Source: JAJPHC01 sp035255945 (GTDB lineage: Bacteria; Acidobacteriota; Thermoanaerobaculia; Gp7-AA8). From it: a stretch of 23,542 nucleotides of DNA. The notes under the pieces were generated by a model. The model searched no databases. It was given only the letters and a program-made list of their open reading frames with translations, and was not told the origin of the DNA. Where the stretch lies: NCBI GenBank assembly GCA_035255945.1, contig DATEZA010000245.1, positions 1 to 23,542 of the forward strand. The letters run 5' to 3'. Position numbers and translations under genes: made by a program. Positions 1-5,134 of this stretch are shown piece by piece (position 1 is the first letter of the stretch; the number at the start of each line of letters is the position of its first letter).

Positions 1-1577
1 CGTTCTTCTTCTTTTTCCACCTGTTCGAGCCGCATTCGCCGTACGAGCCGGTCGAGCCGTTCAAGTCAAAGTACACACTGCCGTACGACGGCGAGATCGC
101 GACCGCCGATCAGATCGTCGGTCAATTCATTGACCAGCTGAAATCGGACGGCGTGTACGACGACGCGATCATCGTGCTGATGTCCGATCACGGCGAGGGA
201 CTGAACGAGCACGGCGAGCCGGAACACGGCATCTTCCTCTACCGCGAAGCGATCCACGTTCCATTGATGCTCAAGCTGCCGAAGCGCGATCGCGCCGGTG
301 AAAACGATGCGGCGACGGTGAGTCTCGTCGACATTTTTCCGACGATCGCGGAGCTCACCGAGGCGCAGGCGCCGGCGAATCTGCAGGGCAAGTCGCTGCT
401 GCATCACGCGGCCACCGACGAGCAGCGCCGCGTTTACAGCGAGACGCTCTACCCGCGCATTCACCTCGGATGGAGCGAGCTCCGTTCGCTGGAAGGAACG
501 CAGTACCACTACATCTCGGCGCCGAGTCCCGAGCTTTACGACATGTCGCGCGATCCAGGTGAGAGTACGAACGTGCTCGCCAACGAGCGGCGCACGTACG
601 CGTCGATGCGGGAGGAACTGGCGAAGTACGGAACGGAGATCGCGCTGCCGTCGAAGATCGATCCGGAGGAGGCGAAGAACCTCACGGCACTCGGCTATCT
701 CGGATCCGCTGCGGCGAAAACTGCCGGACCACTCCCCGATCCGAAAGCGCGCATCGGCGTGCTGAACGAGATGGTCGCGGCTGCGAAGTTGTCCGCAGAA
801 GGAAAGCGCGACGAGTCGATTGCGGCGTTCCAGAAGATCGTCAAAGACAATCCGCAGCTCACCGATGCCTGGCAGCAATTGAGCGCGGAGCTCGAGGCGG
901 CGGGACGATACGAGGAAGCGGCGGATGCGTGTCGCAAAGCAATCGTGATCTCGCCCGATCTCGCCTCGGAGTTCGGGATTCGGCTCGCATCACTGCTGCT
1001 GAAGCTCGAGAAATTCGACGAAGCCGAGAAGCACGCAAGGCTGGGGGAGAAGGCGAACTACGGATCGGCGCATGTGCTTCTCGCGCGCATCGCATTCGCG
1101 CAGAAGAACTACGCGAAAGCCGAGGAGGAGACGAAGCTGGCGCAGAAGGACGAGTTCGCGCAGGTGCCGGCGCTCGTGCTGCTGGCGCAGATCGAGGGGC
1201 AGCAGAACCACGTTCAGGAAGCACTCGCGCTCGTGCAGCAGGTGGAGCGGGAAGCGGAGGCGCGCAAGCTCGGAAACGTCGAGACGCTGAACTTCGTCAA
1301 GGGCGACGCGCTCGCCCGCATGCAGCGCTACGACGAAGCAATCGGCGCATTCCAACGCGAGATCCAGCTGTTCCCGCTCGACAAGCAGACGTACGCAAGT
1401 CTCTACGTCGTCTACATGCTCACCGGCCGTCCGGAGCTGGCGAACCAGACTCTCGAAGCGATGGCCTCTGCGAGCCCGAACCGTCGCACGTACCTCTTTG
1501 CGGCGCACACGGTCGAGGCGGTTCACGATGTGCGCGGTGCGGAAGCGTGGCGGCGGCGCGCGGAAGCGTTGCGCTGA
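1..1577 (+). CDS. Sulfatase-fold protein with C-terminal TPR domain (5' end outside window)
   Basis: The reading frame is already open at the first full codon (position 3), so the N-terminal part of the sulfatase fold, including any catalytic Cys/Ser, is not visible. The visible start reads HLFEPHSPYEP. It is followed by a SDHGEG motif and a HGEPEHGIFLYREA stretch near 186-250, typical of the alkaline phosphatase/sulfatase superfamily, where Asp-His bind the catalytic metal. From about position 770 the protein turns into an all-helical region with TPR-like repeats (for example GKRDESIAAFQKIVKDNPQ and GRYEEAADACRKAIVISPD), running to the C-terminus. The family hydrolyses sulfate or phosphate esters, usually outside the cytoplasm. 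The substrate cannot be inferred. Fusion of a sulfatase to TPRs suggests a protein-protein docking role. The stop at 1575-1577 faces the minus-strand XRE gene across a hairpin. Confidence 0.85.
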   Translation, partial: FFFFFHLFEPHSPYEPVEPFKSKYTLPYDGEIATADQIVGQFIDQLKSDGVYDDAIIVLMSDHGEGLNEHGEPEHGIFLYREAIHVPLMLKLPKRDRAGENDAATVSLVDIFPTIAELTEAQAPANLQGKSLLHHAATDEQRRVYSETLYPRIHLGWSELRSLEGTQYHYISAPSPELYDMSRDPGESTNVLANERRTYASMREELAKYGTEIALPSKIDPEEAKNLTALGYLGSAAAKTAGPLPDPKARIGVLNEMVAAAKLSAEGKRDESIAAFQKIVKDNPQLTDAWQQLSAELEAAGRYEEAADACRKAIVISPDLASEFGIRLASLLLKLEKFDEAEKHARLGEKANYGSAHVLLARIAFAQKNYAKAEEETKLAQKDEFAQVPALVLLAQIEGQQNHVQEALALVQQVEREAEARKLGNVETLNFVKGDALARMQRYDEAIGAFQREIQLFPLDKQTYASLYVVYMLTGRPELANQTLEAMASASPNRRTYLFAAHTVEAVHDVRGAEAWRRRAEALR

Positions 1578-1592
1578 TCGCGCATTCAAGGT

Positions 1593-1624
1593 GGCGTGAG
1601 CGCGCTCCGCTGCGCGCCCACGCC
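1593..1624. terminator. Hairpin between convergent genes
   Basis: A 12-bp GC-rich stem with a 6-nt loop lies here: GGCGTG-A-GCGCGC, loop TCCGCT, then GCGCGC-C-CACGCC, with a single A/C mismatch. It sits between the convergent stop codons of the sulfatase/TPR gene and the XRE gene. There is no T-tract on either side, so it may be a bidirectional transcription-end or mRNA-stabilising hairpin rather than a classic intrinsic terminator. Confidence 0.45.
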
Positions 1625-1637
1625 TGACCGCGATTCC

Positions 1638-2060
1638 TCAGTTGCGCGAGGTCAGAGACCGCCACTCCGCGTCTTTCTGGACGTAGATCGGTCTCCGCGG
1701 TTTGACTCCCTGTAATTCGGCGGCCGTCTCGAGCATCACCTGCATCTTCGCGATCATCATCTTCTGGACCGGCTTTGGAAGACTGTGAAGGTCATCGACC
1801 AGCCGCGTCGTGGCGAACTCCTCTTCATTGAGCTCCCACGGTGCGATCTGCTTCTCCACCGTGCCACCGAAGAACTCCGCTTCCGTGAGGCCATAGACCC
1901 CCAGGAGTCTTCGGAGCTGCGCGATCTTGAGTGATCCGATCCGCTGTCCGGTTTCGAATGAGCTGATTGTCTTTTCACCGACTCCTGACATGTGCGCCAC
2001 GTCCTTCTGACTGAGGCCGCGCATGCGCCGGATTTCGCGTAGTTTAAGAACGAGATCCAT
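1638..2060 (-). CDS. XRE-family helix-turn-helix regulator downstream of lexA
   Basis: This 140-aa protein has an N-terminal XRE/Cro-type DNA-binding domain at about residues 5-62 (LREIRRMRGLSQKDVAHMSG then VGEKTISSFETGQR). A C-terminal helical segment of about 75 residues rich in Met and Lys (LPKPVQKMMIAKMQVMLETA) may be for dimerisation. It begins 15 nt after the lexA stop, with a GAGGAA ribosome site before the ATG, so it is probably co-transcribed with lexA. That placement suggests expression during the SOS response, which is inference. The target genes and ligand are unknown. It is unlike the three smaller XRE proteins inside the nearby transposon and appears to be a host gene. Confidence 0.85.
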   Translation of the reverse strand: MDLVLKLREIRRMRGLSQKDVAHMSGVGEKTISSFETGQRIGSLKIAQLRRLLGVYGLTEAEFFGGTVEKQIAPWELNEEEFATTRLVDDLHSLPKPVQKMMIAKMQVMLETAAELQGVKPRRPIYVQKDAEWRSLTSRN

Positions 2061-2075
2061 CGTGCTTCCTCACTT

Positions 2076-2699
2076 TCAGAACCGCCGCATGAGGCCGACG
2101 ACCACTCCCTGCACCGCGACGTCTCGGCTTCGGGCATAGATCGGGCTCATCATCGAGTTCGCCGGCTGCAGGCGGACGCGTTCTCCCTCGAAGTAAAAAC
2201 GTTTCAGAGTCACTTCACCATTGACGTTGGCGACCACCATTTCACCGTTGTCGGCGCGCTCCCGCCGCGCGATGATCACCAGGTCGCCGTCGAGAATCCC
2301 GTCGTCGACCATCGAATCGCCGCGCACCTTGAGCACATAGTTTTCGCCCCGCGTCGTCAGATGCTCGGGCACCGTAATCGTCTCGTCGGAGACATCCACA
2401 TCGAGTGGACGGCCCGCGGCGATGTAACCGAAGAGCGGCAATTCGCGGACGTTGGACGCCTGCTGCTGGCCAGCTTTTGCAGGCGCTTCGTCCACGACTT
2501 CCACACCGCGCTTCTGATTCCAGTCGCGCCGGATCAGCCCTTTTTTTTCCAGCAGCGACAGATGCTTGTAAACCGTTCCGTAAGACGAGAAGCCGAAGTG
2601 ATCGCAGATCTCCCGATGCGTCGGAGCGACGCCGCGTTCCTTCTGAAAGCTCCGGATGAAGTTCAGAATGTCGCGTTGTCGTTCGGTCAGATACTTCAT
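2076..2699 (-). CDS. lexA: LexA SOS repressor
   Basis: This 207-aa protein is of normal LexA length. Residues 1-65 form the winged-helix DNA-binding domain (LTERQRDILNFI; PTHREICDHFG; SSYGTVYKHLSLLEKKGLI). The autocleavage site is Ala95-Gly96 in YIAAGRP. The Ser-Lys peptidase dyad is Ser129 (GDSM) and Lys166 (VTLKRF), in the S24 peptidase fold. LexA represses DNA-damage genes and cleaves itself when stimulated by RecA filaments. The recognition helix (SSYGTVYKHL) differs from that of gamma-proteobacterial LexA, so the operator cannot be assumed. A good sigma70-type promoter lies just upstream, and the 3.3-kb transposon lies immediately beyond that. An XRE gene follows in the same direction. 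Confidence 0.95.
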   Translation of the reverse strand: MKYLTERQRDILNFIRSFQKERGVAPTHREICDHFGFSSYGTVYKHLSLLEKKGLIRRDWNQKRGVEVVDEAPAKAGQQQASNVRELPLFGYIAAGRPLDVDVSDETITVPEHLTTRGENYVLKVRGDSMVDDGILDGDLVIIARRERADNGEMVVANVNGEVTLKRFYFEGERVRLQPANSMMSPIYARSRDVAVQGVVVGLMRRF

Positions 2700-2703
2700 G
2701 ACA

Positions 2704-2718
2704 TCTCCTCTACGGAGA
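2704..2718 (-). promoter_or_regulatory. Inverted repeat over the lexA ribosome-binding site
   Basis: The lexA leader contains TCTCC-GTAGA-GGAGA, an inverted repeat with 5-bp arms. Its downstream arm, GGAGA, is the likely Shine-Dalgarno sequence, placed a few bases before the ATG. It could be a protein operator downstream of the -10 box or an RNA hairpin that masks the ribosome site. The arms are short, so chance is possible. Confidence 0.35.
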
Positions 2719-2719
2719 C

Positions 2720-2748
2720 AATGTAGGCGGTAATAGGGCGAAAGTCAA
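2720..2748 (-). promoter_or_regulatory. lexA promoter (-35 TTGACT, -10 TACATT)
   Basis: On the minus strand, TTGACT (2748-2743) and TACATT (2725-2720) are separated by exactly 17 bp, a near-consensus sigma70-type promoter reading into lexA. The -10 ends 20 bp before the ATG. The transposon insertion point (2778/2779) lies 30 bp upstream of the -35 box, so the core promoter is intact. Confidence 0.75.
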
Positions 2749-2770
2749 GCGTAAGTTTGGCGGGAAGGTA

Positions 2771-2778
2771 GAATTTCT
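2771..2778. repeat. Left target-site duplication GAATTTCT
   Basis: GAATTTCT directly abuts the left terminal inverted repeat and is repeated exactly at 6035-6042, next to the right one. An 8-bp duplication fits IS1-family transposition, which usually makes 8-9 bp. Removing the element and one copy restores a continuous sequence in which the phosphoesterase stop codon lies 77 bp before the lexA ATG. Confidence 0.9.
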
Positions 2779-2814
2779 GGTAGTGGTCTAGTTTGACGGT
2801 CGGTTTGTAACAAC
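2779..2814 (+). repeat. Left terminal inverted repeat
   Basis: Compared with the reverse complement of the right end, the first 16 bp (GGTAGTGGTCTAGTTT) are identical. About 10 bp then diverge, and TTGTAACAAC is identical again. The two-box layout fits an outer cleavage site and an inner transposase-binding site. The stop codon and last two residues of the leftmost XRE gene lie inside the outer box. Confidence 0.9.
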
Positions 2815-3072
2815 GTCGTCAAACGTCTCGTAATCGAGGTCAAACAACTCGCCAAGGTGAACACGCGATCCGACGATGTCGCTCATCGCTCCCGCTACGT
2901 ACTTCATGGAGGTGAGACTCGGGTTCCCCTTCTCGGTCCGCAGGTAGTTGACGAACCGGCGGCTCAAGCCCGATCGCCGCGTCAGTTCCGCAGTAGTAAC
3001 TCGGTTCTCTTTCATGAAGCGGCCGAGTCGGGAGAGCGGTGGATGCACTCGCGGCGGACGGCGGCACATCAC
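2788..3072 (-). CDS. Small XRE-type regulator A (transposon cargo)
   Basis: This protein of 94 aa (or about 75 from an internal Met) has an XRE-like helix-turn-helix: MKENRVTTAELTRRSG, then LSRRFVNYLRTEKGNPS, then a hydrophobic third helix region ending in GELFDL. Its GTG start overlaps the stop of the next upstream XRE gene (GTGA, 4-bp overlap), so the two are probably translationally coupled. It resembles that neighbour along its length (FM[KR]xN, LSRR/ISRQ, LRTEKGNP/IRTGEDDP, ELFDL), which suggests a tandem duplication. Its last two codons and TAG stop are read from the left terminal repeat. The role is inferred to be repression of element promoters. Confidence 0.7.
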   Translation of the reverse strand: MMCRRPPRVHPPLSRLGRFMKENRVTTAELTRRSGLSRRFVNYLRTEKGNPSLTSMKYVAGAMSDIVGSRVHLGELFDLDYETFDDVVTNRPSN

Positions 3073-3290
3073 AATCCCAAGTCGGTCAGGTCGAACAGTT
3101 CATCCATCCGTACGCGACGGCGAAGGATCATCGTGCACGCCATCATCAGCCGCGCCATCACATGCCGCGTTGGGTCATCTTCGCCGGTCCTGATCCGGAG
3201 TAGGTGTTGCCTGCTGATGTAGGCCACCCGCGCCAGCTGCGCCGGTCTGATGCCGTTGGCCCGCATGAAATCATCGAGGCGTGTTGACAC
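3069..3290 (-). CDS. Small XRE-type regulator B (transposon cargo)
   Basis: This 73-aa protein has a compact helix-turn-helix (MRANGIRPAQLARVAY, ISRQHLLRIRTGEDDPT) and ends in MDELFDLTDLGL. The GTG start at 3290 overlaps a palindrome-like GTGTTGACAC motif. An internal ATG at 3266 is an alternative start that would leave the DNA-binding domain whole. It is a paralogue of regulator A and lies head-to-head with regulator C across a 61-bp spacer holding three direct repeats. This is the layout of a small divergent regulatory switch. Function beyond DNA binding is not shown. Confidence 0.7.
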   Translation of the reverse strand: MSTRLDDFMRANGIRPAQLARVAYISRQHLLRIRTGEDDPTRHVMARLMMACTMILRRRVRMDELFDLTDLGL

Positions 3291-3354
3291 CTATAGCATG
3301 TTAACACCGATAGCATGGTGAGCGGCGCATGTCGGCGATCACACTGATAGCGTG
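3281..3354. promoter_or_regulatory. Divergent control region with three 14-bp direct repeats
   Basis: Three copies of ACACYKATAGCRTG occur at 3287-3300, 3304-3317 and 3341-3354, with starts 17 and 37 bp apart. They fill the space between regulator B (minus) and regulator C (plus) and touch both start codons. GTGTTGACAC (3281-3290) and TGTTAACACC (3299-3308) add a second, partly palindromic motif. Triple operators between divergent small repressors recall phage-type switches. Binding by the XRE proteins is inferred. Confidence 0.6.
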
Positions 3355-3582
3355 GTGTCGCGCGACCCGCTGAAAGCCTTCTCGGAACATCTCCGCGAAC
3401 TGCGCGAGAAGCGCGGCCTCTCACAGCAACGGCTCTCCGAGCTGGCTGGCCTGAATCGGAACTACGTCTCCGACGTGGAGCGCGGCCGTCGCAACCCCTG
3501 CCTGAACAACATCGTCAAACTCGCCGAGGCGCTGGACGTCTCGCCGTCCGAGTTGTTCCGTGGGTTCGACAAGCGGCGGTAG
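3352..3582 (+). CDS. XRE-family regulator C (transposon cargo)
   Basis: This 76-aa protein is almost entirely a canonical XRE domain: LRELREKRGLSQQRLSELAG, then LNRNYVSDVERGRRNPCLNN, then IVKLAEALDVSPSELF. It is the clearest family member in the element and resembles single-domain Cro/C-protein regulators of restriction-modification and phage loci. The first codons are GTG GTG, so the start could be 3352 or 3355. No ribosome site is evident, and the third direct repeat overlaps the start. It stands divergent to regulators A and B and upstream of the 84-aa gene. The first promoter of that gene lies in this gene's last codons. Confidence 0.85.
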   Translation: MVSRDPLKAFSEHLRELREKRGLSQQRLSELAGLNRNYVSDVERGRRNPCLNNIVKLAEALDVSPSELFRGFDKRR

Positions 3583-3594
3583 CGGACCTATACT
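3566..3594 (+). promoter_or_regulatory. Promoter giving a predicted leaderless mRNA
   Basis: TCGACA (3566-3571) and TATACT (3589-3594) are separated by 17 bp. The ATG of the 84-aa gene starts 6 nt after the -10 box, so the expected transcription start coincides with the A of the ATG. No Shine-Dalgarno sequence is present. The transposase promoter in the same element has the same geometry. Confidence 0.6.
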
Positions 3595-3600
3595 GACCTC

Positions 3601-3855
3601 ATGCCAAAGGGGTCAAGCAAGCGCCCGAAGAAGAAGCGCGAGGACGAAGCGCAGGCCGCCGTCCGGATCATCGGCGCGATCGCGTCGAAGCACGAAGAGC
3701 CTGAGATCGAGATCACGGACGAGATGCGCGCCGCCGCCGCCGCGTTCGGGCGGATTGGCGGCAGGATCGGCGGACCGGCACGGGCAGCGAAACTCAGCAA
3801 GAAGCGTCGTGTGCAGATCGCGAAGGACGCAGCCGCCGCAAGGTGGAAGCGGTAA
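3601..3855 (+). CDS. Small basic protein with GGRIGGPARAAKL-type C-terminus
   Basis: This 84-aa, highly charged protein has a Lys/Arg-rich N-terminus (residues 1-13), an acidic middle (EEPEIEITDEM, 32-42) and a Gly/Ala/Lys C-terminal segment (residues 49-83: FGRIGGRIGG, PARAAKLSKKRRVQIAKDAA, ending in ARW). The C-terminal pattern recalls short GG-K-ARAAKLS...A-ARW domains of small uncharacterised bacterial proteins, which may bind nucleic acid. I make that link from memory, and the function is unknown. The gene starts with no leader after a good promoter and lies 18 bp after regulator C, in the cargo of the transposon. Confidence 0.65.
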   Translation: MPKGSSKRPKKKREDEAQAAVRIIGAIASKHEEPEIEITDEMRAAAAAFGRIGGRIGGPARAAKLSKKRRVQIAKDAAAARWKR

Positions 3856-3896
3856 AAAGGCGGTAGCACTCATGTCGATTGAGTGCGGGCAGCAGG

Positions 3897-3927
3897 TTGA
3901 CTGCGGAGCCGCAGGTAGGTGTATGAT
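3897..3927 (+). promoter_or_regulatory. Candidate promoter of the 267-aa cargo gene
   Basis: TTGACT (3897-3902) and TATGAT (3922-3927) are spaced by 19 bp, slightly longer than ideal. A strong ribosome site (AAAGGAG, 3947-3953) and the ATG at 3960 follow. Here the gene clearly has a leader with a Shine-Dalgarno sequence, unlike the neighbouring leaderless genes. Confidence 0.45.
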
Positions 3928-3959
3928 TCTCCTCGCCGGACAACTGAAAGGAGCATCTT

Positions 3960-4763
3960 ATGCCCGACATTCAACCTGCACCGCCGCCAACACCAGAAAA
4001 GCCGAAGCGCACTCCGCCTACTCGACCAATTCCAACGGATCGCATTGCGTTCACCAAGCAACTCGATCTGTTGCGCGCGTGGGCAGCCGCGAGCGGCCCG
4101 ACTAGCAAGCCTGCCAGCCTGAAAGATGTAGCGCAGATCGTCAAACTGTCAGACAGCACATCGTCGCTCGCAAACGCATTCTTCTCTGCGATGGGCTTCC
4201 TCCAGAAGACCGCCGACGGCTTCATCCCTTCGACGGATGTCTTCAATTACAACCGTGCATATGGTTGGAACAAGGAAACCGCCGCGCTGAAATTGGCGCC
4301 AGCTATTTCGACCTCATGGTTTGCGCAGGCGCTGATGCCGCGACTCGGTTTTCGGGAAATGCCGGAAGACGAGGCGATCGACGTGCTCGCTGAGGTTTCG
4401 ACGGCAGCACCAGATTACAAAAACCAGTTGCGGACGCTGATTGACTACATGGAAGTGTCGGGGCTAATCACGAGGGAAGGAGGCATCTTGAGAGCACGAG
4501 CACAGACCGCCTCATCGCCCGAGCCGGCGAGCCCGCCGACGGAGACTGCGGCTGAGCCACAGGTAAGCCGAGAAATGCCGCGTGCAGCCATCAGCACGAT
4601 GTTTTCGCAGGCGGCCGAGGGCGCGGTTCAATTCCACGTCAGTGTGAAAGTTGACATGGCAGAGTTCGCAGGTTGGAAGCCCGAGCGCATCGCTGCGTTC
4701 TTCGCGGGTATCGCCCAAGTGTTAGCCGCCAAAGGAGCTTTGGAAAAGGGAACAGCCGACTAA
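3960..4763 (+). CDS. Unrecognised 267-aa cargo protein, possibly DUF5343-like
   Basis: I do not recognise the family with certainty. Residues 1-27 are Pro-rich and basic, so probably disordered. Residues 28-100 look like a winged-helix unit (LKDVAQIVKLSDSTSSLANA then FFSAMGFLQKTADGFIPST). Residues 105-178 look like a second helical unit (SWFAQALMPRLGF; NQLRTLIDYMEVSGLITREG). A low-complexity Pro/Ala/Glu linker (182-207) leads to a C-terminal module (224-257: VQFHVSVKVDMAEF, then PERIAAFFAGIAQVLAAK). This overall plan resembles DUF5343-type proteins, which end in a short strand-helix module, but that is recollection, not a search. There is no signal peptide or membrane segment. AAAGGAG sits 6 nt before the ATG. 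A long hairpin begins 4 bp after the stop. As the largest cargo gene it is the best candidate for the trait the element carries. Confidence 0.75.
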   Translation: MPDIQPAPPPTPEKPKRTPPTRPIPTDRIAFTKQLDLLRAWAAASGPTSKPASLKDVAQIVKLSDSTSSLANAFFSAMGFLQKTADGFIPSTDVFNYNRAYGWNKETAALKLAPAISTSWFAQALMPRLGFREMPEDEAIDVLAEVSTAAPDYKNQLRTLIDYMEVSGLITREGGILRARAQTASSPEPASPPTETAAEPQVSREMPRAAISTMFSQAAEGAVQFHVSVKVDMAEFAGWKPERIAAFFAGIAQVLAAKGALEKGTAD

Positions 4764-4767
4764 AAAG

Positions 4768-4820
4768 CAACGGCCCGAGAGGGGGAGCGTCTTGCCGGAC
4801 ATCTCCTCTTCGGGCCGTTG
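4768..4820. terminator. Long hairpin after the 267-aa gene
   Basis: The arms CAACGGCCCGA (4768-4778) and TCGGGCCGTTG (4810-4820) pair perfectly over 11 bp. The stem continues with GAGG/CCTC after a one-base bulge, leaving a large loop. It follows the cargo gene's TAA by 4 bp. There is no T-tract downstream on the plus strand. On the minus strand the stem is followed by CTTTTTAG, so as an intrinsic terminator it works best for minus-strand transcripts. Confidence 0.55.
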
Positions 4821-4831
4821 GCAGTACATGT

Positions 4832-4903
4832 GGGGGTAGCAGATTCGCCGGTCGCGGACTTGAGACCCTGGACCGGTCGGTTTAACTCCGACTACCTCCA
4901 CCA
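4832..4903 (+). ncRNA. Miniature tRNA-Ala/tmRNA-like structure with CCA
   Basis: The 7-bp acceptor stem is GGGGGTA (4832-4838) with TACCTCC (4893-4899). It includes a G3.U70 wobble and is followed by A73 and an encoded CCA (4901-4903). The T-arm is GTCGG-TTTAACT-CCGAC. Between them, CGGTC (4849-4853) can pair with GACCG (4871-4875) around a 17-nt loop. No good anticodon stem or D-stem can be drawn. G3.U70 is the known alanine identity element of tRNA-Ala and tmRNA. The GATTCG after the acceptor stem and the GGAC just before the T-arm recall the tRNA-like half of tmRNA. The tag reading frame and pseudoknots of tmRNA are absent. It may be a remnant, an integration-site fragment or a functional mini-RNA. 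Expression is unproven. Confidence 0.5.
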
Positions 4904-4907
4904 GCAT

Positions 4908-4979
4908 GACCCCGTCGTTCAACGGATAGGACACCTGCCTACTAAGCTCGGAATCCCGGTTCGAATCCGGGCGGGGTCA
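4908..4979 (+). tRNA. tRNA-like gene, anticodon ACT, damaged anticodon stem
   Basis: The 7-bp acceptor stem is perfect (GACCCCG with CGGGGTC, 4972-4978). The D-arm is GTTC/GGAC with a GG-containing loop. The T-arm is canonical (CCCGG-TTCGAAT-CCGGG), with discriminator A at 4979. The anticodon loop is CTACTAA (4939-4945), with T33 and an anticodon of ACT. The anticodon stem CCTGC/GCTCG has two mismatches out of five. No CCA is encoded. There is no long variable arm, so it is not a normal tRNA-Ser although ACT would read a serine codon. The loop is one base away from the CTTCTAA of tRNA-Arg(TCT). It is either a decaying tRNA-Arg or a deliberately altered decoy. Confidence 0.6.
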
Positions 4980-5040
4980 CATTTTGCTGCAAAGATCAGG
5001 CGGTGTTGGTAACCGCCGACGACGGAAGTTTACTCCCTAG

Positions 5041-5081
5041 TTGACGGCACTGTCAATTTGTCAACACGTTGACTTGTTACA
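5041..5081. promoter_or_regulatory. Palindromic operator cluster upstream of the transposase
   Basis: Two inverted repeats lie side by side: TTGAC-N6-GTCAA (5041-5056) and GTCAAC-AC-GTTGAC (5060-5073). The 10-mer TGTCAACACG (5059-5068) also occurs, inverted, at 3280-3289 at the start of regulator B. TTGTTACA (5074-5081) matches the inner box of both terminal repeats. Control by the element's XRE proteins, and possibly by the transposase itself, is inferred from this sharing. Confidence 0.55.
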
Positions 5082-5093
5082 TCCACGAACATG

Positions 5094-5134
5094 ACCCCTC
5101 AAGCATTGACAACTTAACCCCTCAAGCATATATT
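5094..5134 (+). promoter_or_regulatory. Transposase promoter with embedded direct repeats
   Basis: TTGACA (5106-5111) and TATATT (5129-5134) are separated by 17 bp, an almost consensus sigma70-type promoter. The ATG at 5141 lies 6 nt after the -10 box, predicting a leaderless mRNA. The 13-mer ACCCCTCAAGCAT is repeated at 5094-5106 and 5117-5129, a 23-bp period. It flanks the -35 and fills the spacer, so a bound protein would block the polymerase. Confidence 0.75.

Noticed and set aside
2749..2778. Known LexA boxes (CTGT-N8-ACAG or GAAC-N4-GTTC)
   Set aside because: Neither pattern is present upstream of lexA.
3560..4105. 181-codon plus-strand frame across the 84-aa gene
   Set aside because: It is a shadow frame. 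The 84-aa and 267-aa genes have better starts, promoters and protein patterns.
4832..4979. Normal, decoding tRNA genes
   Set aside because: The first has no usable anticodon or D stem. The second has two mismatches in its anticodon stem and an atypical anticodon, so both were kept only as tRNA-like structures.
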